Assembly (NCBI GenBank): GCA_002803225.1
Contig: NXFV01001616.1
Location: 1-32,061 of the forward strand
Direction: 5' to 3'
DNA from: Gamarada debralockiae
Lineage: Eukaryota; Ascomycota; Leotiomycetes; Helotiales; Hyphodiscaceae
Length of the DNA: 32,061 nt
The notes under the pieces were generated by a model. That model made no database searches. It was not told where the DNA came from and saw nothing but the letters and a program-made list of their open reading frames with translations. Position 1 is the first letter of the stretch. The number at the start of each line of letters is the position of its first letter. Position numbers and translations under genes: made by a program. Of the stretch, positions 1 to 9,900 are shown one piece after another.

Positions 1-23
1 CGCCGTCACACTTCTACTCTTAA

Positions 24-261
24 TATGTCCTCTTATCTCTAAAACCTCTTGAATACAACCTAACTTTCAGCTCTACTGGCCTTATACTCTTAGCAACCCC
101 CACAGGTACATTAGACGTCCAAGCTCAAGATTTAAAGGATTTGCAATATAAATGGAAGAGGAAAGAAGTCAGGTTAAAAGAGCTTGAGAAGGCTCAAGAA
201 GCAGTTCAAGAGACAAAGGTAAAGAGCTCTTGCGGGCAACATATTATATACAAGATAAAAT
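24..261 (+). pseudogene. Possible C-terminal remnant of a pogo/Fot1-type DDE transposase
   Basis: An open stretch from 24 to the stop at 259-261 has no start codon. It contains a TPTGTLDVQAQDLKDLQ-like segment followed by a lysine/glutamate-rich helix (KRKEVRLKELEKAQEAVQE). A short Thr-Pro segment followed by a charged helix is how many fungal Fot1/pogo transposases with a CENP-B-like DNA-binding domain end. No DDE catalytic core is visible because the window starts here, so the family call is an inference. The piece could equally be the tail of another coiled-coil gene. The following 290 bp are AT-rich and empty. Confidence 0.3.
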
Positions 262-554
262 AGGAGCCAGAGAGTTAGAATTAGAGCCAACACTTGGACT
301 GTTTATAGATTTCCTTTTTCTTCTATCAAATTTAATGAATCTTCTTTATCTTAGTCTTCTATGGTCCTATTTCTAGTGACTTCTTACTCGCAGATGAATT
401 TCACACTCTAAAGTATTCCCCTGCCTTCCTAAAGTCAGGAATACGACTTCGAGCTATTATATACTCTTATTCAGCGCATAGGCCTAATATATTAGTATAG
501 TTGATGAAATAATAAGTCGAAAAGAGCGAAAATAGGGTTAAAATTAGGGCTCTA

Positions 555-591
555 CAGTGGCCGGAGGTGCAGTATGGGCGGAGGTGCGGTG
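555..591. repeat. GC-rich block with a repeated GGAGGTGC(A/G)GT motif, possible transposon end
   Basis: After a TA at 553-554 the sequence begins CAGTGGCCGG and carries GGAGGTGCAGT (563-573) and GGAGGTGCGGT (580-590), two 11-bp copies with one mismatch, 17 bp apart. A CAGT start next to TA is typical of pogo-type element ends. I found no matching inverted copy within the window, so this is at best a solo or truncated terminus. Confidence 0.3.
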
Positions 592-797
592 ACCCCTTCT
601 AGTTATTTGTATAGTTGTAAGCAATTCCTGATAGCTCTTCTGTCACTCTGATGAGTAGTTGTTGCGCCTCCTCACTCCAATTGTCAAGGGCCGTCTGCTC
701 CTCGAAAATACGGCCTTCGCAAGCGCCTGTAGTTCGATCGTATCCTCGATAGTTCAGGCATTGTGAGCCTTTCTCCCAAATTTCAGGCCAAGATATC
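592..797. other. Short region with no supported gene
   Basis: A minus-strand open frame of 66 codons (599-799) exists but shows no recognisable motif. It ends inside the outer inverted repeat of the neighbouring element. I see no supported gene here. Confidence 0.4.
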
Positions 798-881
798 ATT
801 CAGTGTTTCCATTAGTCAGACTGCAGTCCCAATATCGGGCCTGAAAAATTGCATGTAGTCCAGCTTTGATGTGCTCGCTCA

Positions 882-917
882 TACGAAGGTCGCGGTCAAA
901 AGTTTGGAATATACAGG
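882..917 (+). repeat. Left terminal inverted repeat of the MITE
   Basis: It starts TACGAAGGTCGCGG and ends GGAATATACAGG. It pairs without mismatch with 1108-1143. Confidence 0.9.
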
Positions 918-1141
918 GTGATCATGCTGTATTTACAAAGGCCCTAGCCTGAATTACAGGCCTTTATAGGAGTCGCTTGGAAATTACAGGCCTAGATACC
1001 CTGAAGCGATTGGATGCCGAGCGCTCAGACACGAAGGCGCCAATTAGCGACAGGGAGAGCTTACAGGCAGCCTAGCCTAAAATTACAGCGTGTTATAGGG
1101 CTGATTGCCTGTATATTCCAAACTTTTGACCGCGACCTTCG
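884..1141. mobile_element. Mariner-like MITE with perfect 36-bp terminal inverted repeats including TA
   Basis: The 36 bases at 882-917 are found as an exact reverse complement at 1108-1143. Each arm begins with the dinucleotide TA (882-883 and 1142-1143), the target-site duplication of Tc1/mariner elements. The element between the two TAs is 258 bp and codes for nothing. The open frame crossing its right part (1014-1280) is a chance frame that runs out of the element. Internally, a CCTAGCCT...AATTACAG...TTATAGG unit occurs twice in direct orientation (about 933-960 and 1070-1097). Perfect arms imply recent activity or recent insertion; an autonomous partner must lie elsewhere in the genome. 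Confidence 0.85.
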
Positions 1142-1143
1142 TA
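1108..1143 (-). repeat. Right terminal inverted repeat of the MITE
   Basis: It starts CCTGTATATTCC and ends CGCGACCTTCGTA, the exact reverse complement of 882-917. Pairing stops abruptly outside both TAs. Confidence 0.9.
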
Positions 1144-1250
1144 CAAAATATGTAATATCTTGCAATATACCGCCAATTTGGCAATATAGAGTTTTGTCAA
1201 GTCTTGGCAATGTAGTCTGGGAAAAAGCTGCACTACTGGAAACACTGAAT

Positions 1251-1704
1251 TATCATTTTACTGCTGTCGTTTGCTTCTAATTCGAGTAGTGGATTGATCA
1301 TCCGAACATACGTAGTCTTCTTGCTCACCCTATCGCTTCGCAGTTTTCTGGTGTGAGAGTTGGATTGATGCGCCTCGGGTCAACATCGCGTAAGGTAGAA
1401 GAGTAAATCGTTCAGTTACGGAGAGCGATTTCAAAACATCAGGTGATTACAACAATACAGCACTCAGATCATGAGGAACTTGCTAAATTCCAAATGTTGA
1501 CAATATAATGAACCATTCTAAATGTGGATAGATAGTTTTGGCTAGTACGAATGAAGACCCTCATACCTTCGTAAGATCACCATCTCTCGGAACAGTTGAA
1601 TGAATGGAGAAGATAATTTGCTTAAAGAGTTTCATTTTTATCATTTACAGAATTAAGGCATTGGTGTATCTTCTCCTTCTCCATAGCTGAAACATCTGAC
1701 TGAT
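1251..1704. other. Intergenic, no gene seen
   Basis: AT-rich sequence between the repeat element and the 3' end of the SANT-like gene. I find no open frame with coding character, no RNA gene and no repeat. It presumably includes the 3' untranslated region of the neighbouring minus-strand gene. Confidence 0.5.
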
Positions 1705-2918
1705 TCAAAGGTTTGTTGCTGCCGACAAGACCTTTGCAGTTGCCTCATCATCCTCAATCGTCTTGTCAATTCCCTTGATTGCCTCATCATCCTCTCGACA
1801 TGCGTCTCCAAGTTCCTTAAATAGAGCCTCATCAGCTGTACATCTCACTTCCAGCTCTCTAATATTCTCAGTCAGACGGCGAACTTCGTCTCTGCGGTTT
1901 TGGATTCCTCGACGAAGAACTTGCATCTTGATCTCGTGTACGCCCTTTGCTCTGATTCGCTCTGCCTTCTCTAACTTGTCGCCCTTGATCTTTTCTTGCA
2001 GAGTTTGTACTTTCTCCTGGAGCCAAATTTTGCCTTGTTCATCGTCGAAGGTATCCCTACTCGTGCTCTGTCTTGCTGCGAACGGTGAAGCGAGAGTTCG
2101 CGGAGTATTGTGGCGTGAGCTGGAAATTGTGGCAGGACTAGGACTCTGTTAAGATAACGTCAGCTTGAATCTTTTATTCTTTAGAAAAAGAATATAATTG
2201 AATACGTATAAAAGGAGTAATCTCTTAAGCTGCGAGAGCGACTCGGGTGGGACAAAGCAAAATTGAACCACCCAACTCCCCAAGTGATAAAAGAACGAAA
2301 TCGGCGCCCACGAGTCGAACTTACTCGAAGGGTTGTACTCATACTAGGAACCTGAAACTGCTGCTGCACCACCGTGTGAGGTTCGACAGTTATTGAATCT
2401 AGGGTTTCCGACTCTCTCTTTCTCTTCTTCTCCCGGGCAATATTGAAAGGCGAGGTTTCTGCTTGCTTTAGCACAACGTTAGTAGTGTTTTCTAATGCGT
2501 CGGAATGGCTCAGGAATTGACTCACAATCGTCGAGCCAGTTCTGAAATTTGTACATAGTTGGCCTAAGGGTGCATCGTCGCTCGAGGATGTGCTCGCATG
2601 CGAGGGTCGGGAAGTGAGCCCGTTTGTCGCAAATCCCAACCTACCAGTCTCATTGAATGGTTGATTTTGAGCTTGTATTTTTGACTTTGGCGATCGTGGG
2701 AATGAGAGTTTGCCTTGCAATCGCCTCTCGATAGCTGTTGCAGAGCGGGCATATCCACGCTTTTTGAGCTCGTCGGAGAGCCACGCGAAAGTTTCATTTC
2801 GATCGAGGGATTGTGTTTCTGGATCTTTCTCAAAATCGAGGCGGGCTTGGATAAGTTCTTCCATAAGAGCAAGTTCGTCTTTTGACCATTGAACACAACT
2901 CTTTCTGGGAGTTTCCAT
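1705..2918 (-). CDS. SANT/Myb-like and coiled-coil nuclear protein, two exons
   Basis: Exons 2918-2325 and 2145-1705 are joined over a 179-bp intron with GTAAGT donor, a CTGAC branch-like site and TTAACAG acceptor. The spliced product is 344 residues in one frame. Residues about 9-66 (W-S-K-D-E-L-A-L-M at the front, then FAWLSDELKKRGYARS and AIERRLQ) resemble a single Myb/SANT-like DNA-binding fold of fungal type. The middle is serine-rich with a basic nuclear-localisation-like cluster (REKKRKRE). The second exon is almost entirely a charged coiled coil. A single SANT-like fold plus a dimerising helix suggests a chromatin or transcription factor, which is inference only. I do not recognise an orthologue. 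The unspliced first frame would end in an implausible aromatic tail, which supports the intron. The start is the first ATG of the frame. Confidence 0.7.
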
Positions 2919-3883
2919 TTTGGCAGATCCGAAGACCTAATCGTTCAAATTAGCTGAGTGATTCAAATTGATAGAGGTTTAACATATCCATACCGATGAT
3001 GTAATGTGTACCTGAGGATCGTTGAGACAGATAGAGCGAATACTTTGAAGGTGATGAGACCTGCTCTGCGAAGCTACTCTGAAACCTTGAATGAGTTTCA
3101 ACGATTCAAAAGAAGTGGATAGAGATGCCGAATGCTTGCTTTGTAAAGCGAAGTAGCGCTCAAAGCAATCGCTCGATTCGAGGTCAGCGATTAAGAAGGT
3201 GGATGCGATGTTGATGTTGCGAATTGTTTGAAGTAAACAAAGCGAGCTTGCCGAGGAGGCTACTGTACTCGCATTCAATGAGAGCCAGGAATTTGAGGAA
3301 GCCTCGGATTAGGAATCGTTCAAAACTGTGATCGATTCGAGTCCACGGTTCTTGAGTTCTCTTTTCACCAGCTCAAACAAAGTGAGCAATTTTGGTTCAA
3401 GGTTAAAAAGTTTGCGTCAGCACCTGACGAGGAGCTGTTACATTTGGACGCGACGTGACGCGAACACTTCAAAATATTTCAGTCTTACCCTTGAAAATAA
3501 GCTTAAAGGCCACGCTCATCTTTCTCCGATTTCGATGATGATTCTAAACTTGCAGCTCATAGTAGTACTAATATATTTCAACTTATCCAATAGCTGACTT
3601 TAAATGGCTGATTCATGTCGTTGAACCCTCGTCTGCTTCGTTTGGTTCCCTAGGCGCTTAGCAGTTCAGAAAATCACCCTTGAATCCATAGTAAGTAACA
3701 ACTTCATTCGCAGTGAAATCACCGATTTGTTCGGATAATGCAAACCCCGTCCATGCTCAATTGCCCATTCTCGATGAAGAAATGAAATTATCACGTAATG
3801 CCCCATTTCCTCTCCCCGCTAGGGTATGAACGTCATGTGAAGCCAACGCAAACAAATAACGTAAAAATCACCGTAAATCAATC
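2919..3883. other. Intergenic, upstream of the SANT-like gene
   Basis: Promoter and leader side of the SANT-like gene and 3' flank of the decayed gene. A minus-strand frame of 99 codons (3278-2979) and plus-strand frames at 3328-3597 and 3798-4001 are open but show no motif and no splice-consistent continuation. I do not call them. Confidence 0.4.
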
Positions 3884-5189
3884 TCAAATCCCTAAATATG
3901 GCTCATCTGCCAAACTCTTCATCCTCCTATCAGCCTTCGCCAGCGCCTCCCCTAACTCCGCCGGTTCCCTCCGCCGCAGCTTCCGCTCCTCAGAATCATA
4001 ATTTCTTAACTTCCTCTCTGCCGTAACCTCAGCTCCAGACTCCGTAATTATCTTCTTTGCACCAGGCAGGCCAGGGCAGGGAAGTAATCGTATCTTGTAG
4101 AGTTGAAATTACCGGTCGTCTGGAGAGGTTTGGATTCACTTTGATAAGCTTGCCGAGTCGGAGTCTCTCTTCGCCATCAAGATCGTTTTCGTTGTCGCGT
4201 TCTTCTCGAGTTCGTTTCTGAGATCGTTTTTAAGGTCCTGGAGGTTTTCTAGATGTAGTACCTCAATAAAGGGGACTAGAAAGGTGTCTTACCTCGGTCT
4301 TTCTTTGGCCTTCTCGAGTCTTCCCATGTCCCGCTCCATTTTGATCCTTTCAGAATATCCAATGGGTTCTGGGAATGCTTGGCCTTGGTTCTTCTTCATC
4401 CGAGATTCTTCAAGTGCATATAAACTTGGCTCTCACGGTGGATTTGCGGATGGAGGACAATGACGAACCTTCGAAAGCCATTCTCTCAACCTCTCCCATG
4501 TATCGAATTTCCTCAAAGACCTTTCTGCCTCTCCAGCAGACGCCATTCACGATCAATCATTTTTCCATCAGTTTCAAAAAGTACAAGCTTCATAAACTCG
4601 TCTTTGAGGTCTCAGAGATCAGTCGGCTCAGTGAATTTGCCACAGATGTTCTTGGGGTTCCTTCAGCAAGTAGCTGTTCCAATTGAGCCTGCAGTTCTCG
4701 ATCTTTGATTGATTGCGTGCCATGTGGTTCACCAAGGATACTGTCAAGGCCCGCATCCCGAAAGAGACTGTTAGTATCTTCGTCCATCCATAGTTTCAAC
4801 TTCGCGGAACACAGGGGACTGCCAAAGTCGAAAAGATTGTCGCACGTCAGCGGTTTGCGACTACTTCCTTGGCGGATAGAAGAACTTGGAGAGTTATTCC
4901 CAGACTTCAGCTTCGAGGAACTTGGAGAAATTCCACTACCAAGTCCAAACACGTTTGCCTGTGTCAAGGAGTTGCGACCATCGCTGTTGGGAGTTGCCGG
5001 GCGAGTTGGAGAGTCGGATTCCGGTGCTTGGATCTTGCCTTTCTGGACTTCTTCAGGAACGTCCGCAGATTGAGTTTCTTTCCTACCATTTGGCTGTCTG
5101 GCGTCTGTGGTTGAATTTGGTTTGTCTTTCTTTGTTGATGGTTTTGGCAAGTCGGAGAGGCGTCGCGAGATCGTTGTAAGGGGGTATTA
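3884..5189 (-). pseudogene. Decayed gene for a charged, coiled-coil-like protein
   Basis: Protein-like segments lie in the same order and strand but in different frames. From 5186 to 4591 there is a Ser/Pro-rich frame with NLFDFGSPLCSAKLKLWMDE and RELQAQLEQLLAEGT. Next comes FMKLVLFETDGKMIDREWRL (about 4595-4540) in another frame and after a TGA. Then FPEPIGYSERIKMERDMGR leads to a good GTAAGA donor near 4292, and NLQDLKNDLRNELE and EERLRLGKLIKVNPNLSRRP follow, again in shifted frames. The last part runs IRLLPCPGLPGAKKIITESG, then ERKLRNYDSEERKLRRREPA and the stop at 3884. Several frame changes have no intron to explain them. The neighbouring genes splice cleanly, which argues against sequencing error. 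The 186-codon open frame (TTG-initiated at 5150, no ATG) would be a fragment of it. Some reading-frame choices are subjective: other frames in 4380-4560 also look protein-like. Function unknown. Confidence 0.45.
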
Positions 5190-5222
5190 GCGCCTCGCTT
5201 AGCATTCACTAGCGCGGCTCCA
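5112..5222. repeat. Diverged direct repeat, copy A
   Basis: It shares the order of blocks with 5498-5612: a TGTCTTT.TTTGTTGAT.GTT segment, a degenerate middle, and CTCGCTTAGCATTCA followed by AGCG. In copy A this lies at the 5' end of the decayed gene. Confidence 0.45.
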
Positions 5223-5497
5223 ATAGGGGGAATATGTGCAAACTCCAGATAGCACTTGTTGATTTAGGATATTAACAGAGAGTAGCTTTTAATCTTTCTC
5301 CTTTTTTGCTTAAAGTTTGGTTAAGTCAAGAAGGGGCAGCCAGTTTGGCCGAGAATGAATCGGCACCTTACTTAATCTAGTTTCAGGAGAGGCGGATATC
5401 CAGGAGGGTGAACCAGCGAAGTAGTACACCTGTTGATACTGGATAGAGAAGAAGAGGAAGAAGGGTTTTAAGCCTGCTACTAACGCTCTGGTTGTGG

Positions 5498-5612
5498 ATT
5501 TTAGTCTGTCTTTGTTTGTTGATAGTTCTAGTAGGCCAAAGAAGAAAAACAAGATCAACAAGGTGGAACACCTCTCGCTTAGCATTCAGCAGCGTGCTTC
5601 CCGAGGAGGCTC
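5498..5612. repeat. Diverged direct repeat, copy B
   Basis: Second copy of 5112-5222 in the same orientation, about 390 bp further right. The CTCGCTTAGCATTCA block is identical and the rest is roughly two-thirds alike by eye. The two minus-strand open frames here (5310-5585, 5383-5661) are open but I find no independent support for them. They may be what is left of a duplicated 5' end of the decayed gene. Confidence 0.4.
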
Positions 5613-6908
5613 CGAGCAGATTGTCAGACTGCATAATCAATTTAGGACAATGACACAGCATAGAATTTCATTCTCGTTGAGGGTTGTAGCAAGTTGAAAA
5701 GGGAATGAGAAATTTGTTAAGGCACCTGTGTCCGACTTCGGCCTCTTCAGGGAGGACTTCGGCTGTGGGGTAAGACGACCCAATTATAGTAATTGTTAAT
5801 ATCTGACAGAGAGCGGATAGGAGCGTTTGAAGCAGATGCTAGCCTTGGCTTGTGTCATTTTAAAAAGAGGGAGATAACCGAGAACAGCAGTCAATTCAAG
5901 TACTCCAATTCCTGCAGTTGATGATGTGGGAGAGTGAGAACATCGGGGTTGTGTACTGGGTTTAATTTAGTGGTTTGAGTCGCTCATATGAAAAGATTAT
6001 TTGATGTTTGATAAAGATGATCCAACTTAATTGACTCTTTCGCTGAACGCGAGAAAGAGAATACATTTGTTCGATTCGCTGATTCACAATTTGAATTTCT
6101 GGGAAGTAGATTCCGGGTTGAGGTCCTGCGTATGGGTCACTGTAAGCCTCCCTTGTACTAAAAGAAGGATGATTTTAAATTTTGGCATTGAGATGAGATG
6201 AGGACGTTTTAATGACCAATGCTCGCGGAGTCTTCTCTGTACCCATGTCAACAAAGGCAACAATGCAGGCTGTTGTGAAAAGTCACTCTGCTACCATGGC
6301 AGTAACATACGACAGAGTAAACCACTCCACGTCAGTGCCCGGCTATAACAAAACCTCAAGCGTGATCACTGCAAACTTTCAGCGATCCAATTGGGAATCC
6401 ATTCATACTATCATCGATCGCTACTATAAAGAATATCTACTACAACGATGCTAAGTTCAAACGGGATCTGCCTAGGTCTGTCCCTCTTGCGGCTCAGCAA
6501 ATCCCAACCTCGATTCACCATCTCAGTTCATGAACGAAAATCGAAGCGAATCTTCTCCTCCCTCATTTCTTCTCACCTTTCCTCGTCGACCCCCTAAGTC
6601 TCCCGCCACCATCCTTGAAGTCCGCTCACTATATGTCACTCAGTCGCTTCAATCCTCAGCGCATCCATCAGGTCCGCAAAAGAAAGTTGGATATCAATTT
6701 AACAAAAAACAGACATCGCAGGAAGCAGAAAGGAACGCCTAAAATGAATTCCATTCCTCCGTCCATCCATTCCAATCGCTGAATCCAAGTTCAATCAAGC
6801 TCGTAAAAACGCCCGCCATTCCGGCCAGGATGAGAAATGTACAATTCTGGGTATTGATGACTCTCCTTCCGAGTCAAATGCTTTTGTAAGAGTGGAGTTG
6901 TTTGTTGC
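5613..6908. other. Intergenic, 3' flank of the RhoGAP gene
   Basis: About 1.3 kb with only short, motif-free open frames (for example 6212-6454 and 6530-6742). It presumably includes the 3' untranslated region of the LIM-RhoGAP gene. No RNA gene or repeat seen. Confidence 0.5.
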
Positions 6909-9900
6909 TTATGCGTTGCCGAAAATCTCGTGGCTATTCTCGATGACGAATTGCACGGCGTTATTTTTGGCGTGCATGTCGGTCATTTCGCGTTCTAGGC
7001 TGTGGTCCCGCATTATCGTGGGCGCGAAGACTACTGCAAGGTTCTTGGGCGTCATCTGTGGAACATTAGTGCTGGATCTCGGAGGTAGGGGTTTGCTGCG
7101 TAACGTACCAAGTTTTCGCTCTCCCGGACTGCCACACGCGCAAGATGGAAGATTAGGAATTCGAGACAATCGCGATGCTTGGGTGGGAGCATGTTGAAGG
7201 TCTTGCGTATATGAGCGCATCGTTCCTGATCGTCTTCGATACCTAAACCTAGTTAGAACCTTGTCCTTGGTTTTGGACTGGAAAAACTTACTCGTCGACT
7301 CCAGAACTCGGTCATAAACATCAAAAGTCAGAAGAGGCGTGGGTAACTTCCTGAAGTATTGCTTGAGAACACTCGTCACGGCAGTGATATCCAGCCCCGG
7401 ATCCGAGATGTCGAAATCCTCGGTCTTGTCAAATCCTTCTTGAATGATCTTGACTTGACCACTTCCACCAGTCTTTCGGTAGATACCCTCGATATCCATC
7501 CCTCGCAACTCGACTTCCTCTATACAGCGAGTGACAACGCTTGGAATTTGACGACGTTCATAATCGGCTCTCTCAACTAGATCGGACCCAAAGAGCGTCG
7601 CTGGATTTTCAGGAGCTGGAAGATTGCCGTTTGAATTGTTCTTCGGCATCGTGTTCGACTTCTTGAACAACCCAAATCCTTGCCTCGAGGGATCATTGGA
7701 GACCGACCGTGGTAGACTGTTTGGTGCTCCAGCTGGTGACTCGACAGGTGCGACCGTCATGTTATATGGCATCCCAATGTTATCTCCGGTTTGCGCCTGC
7801 CATTGTTGGTTTCGTTCTTGCTGAACCGAGGCAAAAGCGCCCTTGAAACCCTTTGAAACGCCCTTGGCAACAGTTTGGCCTCCCTTCTTCCAGTTGAACT
7901 TCTTCGCTTGACCCTTTCGAATATTTACTACGTGCGGAGCAGATAGTACCGTTGCCGGCTCCATGCTCGGGTCCTGGTCCATCGCTTGCGGGTAGCTGCT
8001 GACAGAGCCCAAAAGCGTCGTGCTAGTCGAAGGTCGAAGGCTTGCCTCGTCCAATTGTACTGACACATTGGATCTATCTTTGTTATGGTGAGTGTAAATC
8101 CCCAGACCATTCATAGGAGGTCTTGGACTGTCCATGCTATTTCCACTCTGGGCCTTAAAGCGCTCCTGGATTTGGTGGGTAAGATCGTTGTTCATATCTG
8201 CGAGCTGTGCGTTCTTCGAAGAAAGTTGCTCGAACTCGACCAAAGCTCGATCTCGGTCGGCCATGATCTGATTTTTCTCTTCGAGGAGCTCGTTGCGCTC
8301 TTCGTATAATGACTCCACCGCTGAAGACATAGTTTGCTTCAGACGCTCCAACTTCTGCACAAACTCCTTGATCGCTGAGTCTTCGAGCTCTGCAATGTTG
8401 ATCGGCTGCTTGGAATCCTTCGCCCTCTCTACGTATCCAGCCAATACTTCGAGCTGTCGGATCATAATTTCTGTCTGTGAGTCTAGGACTGACACCGTCT
8501 TCCGTTTCTCAATCAACTTCTTGTTCAGTGACTTGAGATCCTTCTCACTCATGAATTGTCGTTCAAGCTCGGCGACTCGTTGCTCAGAATTGCGAAGCTG
8601 TCTTCGTAGCAAAGCCGGGTCATCGCCAGCTGTGGGAGAATGTATAGATATGGGACTGCTGATATCTCGTGCTGCTGTTGAGTCCTCAGCAATGGGTGTC
8701 TTTGGCCATCTCGGTGACGCAGTTGTACGTGTCGTTGTCTCGCTAACACTTCGTCCGTGTCCTGGATGACGAACCGAGTTGCTTGCTTCGCTGTTATTTC
8801 TACCGTGACGAACCGCGTTCGAAACACGGCGAAGTATTGATTGCGAACTTTCATCGGTACCTCCCAAAATTCGTGCCATATCCTCATCCATAGTAAAATC
8901 TCCTCCAGCGCTCCATCTCGGAAGTTTAGGCGAGACTGGCACACCGTTTGGTGAGCTAACTGAATCCTTGTTTGCGTGCGTGCCCATTGGCGGAGGTGGT
9001 GGTGGAGCTCTGGGCGCCATGTAGGAATCACTGAGTTGTTGCTGGGGACCAGCTGGCCGGGTGGGCGCACGGGGAGGAATCGAATCATCGTTCAATGGTG
9101 ACTGGTGCAGAGGACCGGAGATCGTCTTGCCATTGACAGTTGGTGTGACCCCCGGCGTATCGGACGAGGATGCAGATGAGGGAGAAGTATCTGGTTCAGA
9201 GGACGAGCTCATCGAGCTGATCGTATTCTTCACTGCACCTGGAGCAACCTCCTTCCGCGGTATTGACTTGCTCGTCGCTCCAGAATCCATCCTTGCGACT
9301 GGTACTGACGAGTTTGCAGACTCGAATGATGGTCGGGATTCTACATCGTCTCTCAATCTTGATTCTTGTGAAGATCGAGTGCTAGCCTTGTCTGCTTGTA
9401 ATAGCGGGTTGGGGGAATCTGTTCTTGGAATATTCATTGGCGTCTCTTTCCGGGGTGGTACCGCAGAGAAGCCACCACCAGATGTAGATCTTGACACGCT
9501 GCTGCTATCATTGCTCGCTATCTCCGACGTTGAATTGCTCCTCGAGGTTCCAGACCTCTTTCCTTTTGGCACATCTCCTAACCTAAACTTCTCTCCCGAA
9601 ACTTGATTTTTGCCATTCAGATTAGAAGATTTCGGGGAATTGGCATGCTGCAATCTGGGTTCGTCGTTCCCGACAATCGGTGAAGCTTTCGCGGAACCTC
9701 CCTTAGCTCCTGATTGTGCTTTGCGTATGCTATCCTTGATCTGCGAGGTCTCCTCTGCTGATGGTTGTCTGCCCTTCTCCTGGAACGCAATGTGCGGAGT
9801 CGATGATGATGAACTGGCCTCACGCGACTTGGTTTCATTTGGAGGTCGGCCCTTGACCCCAAAATAATCCTTTTCTGGTGGCTTGTTCTCTTTGCTTTTC

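Larger units (their letters stand above)
798..1250. mobile_element. Outer imperfect inverted-repeat element enclosing the MITE
   Basis: ATTCAGTGTTTCCA at 798-811 recurs as a perfect inverted copy at 1237-1250. The match continues imperfectly inwards: left TTAGT then CTGCAG, right GTAGT then GCAG. Without the inner element the two arms would total roughly 190 bp, the size of a small non-autonomous DNA transposon. CAGTG-type ends are common in the Tc1/mariner-pogo superfamily. The arms have diverged much more than those of the inner element, which suggests an older insertion later hit by a second one. Confidence 0.45.

Noticed and set aside
1014..1280. 88-codon open frame on the plus strand
   Set aside because: It starts inside the MITE and crosses the right inverted repeat into flanking DNA; no protein-like pattern.
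2979..3278. 99-codon minus-strand frame upstream of the SANT-like gene
   Set aside because: No motif, no splice connection to the downstream exon, Ser-rich by composition only.
6892..7197. Plus-strand frames antisense to the RhoGAP gene
   Set aside because: Shadows of the real minus-strand exons, which encode an unmistakable RhoGAP core.
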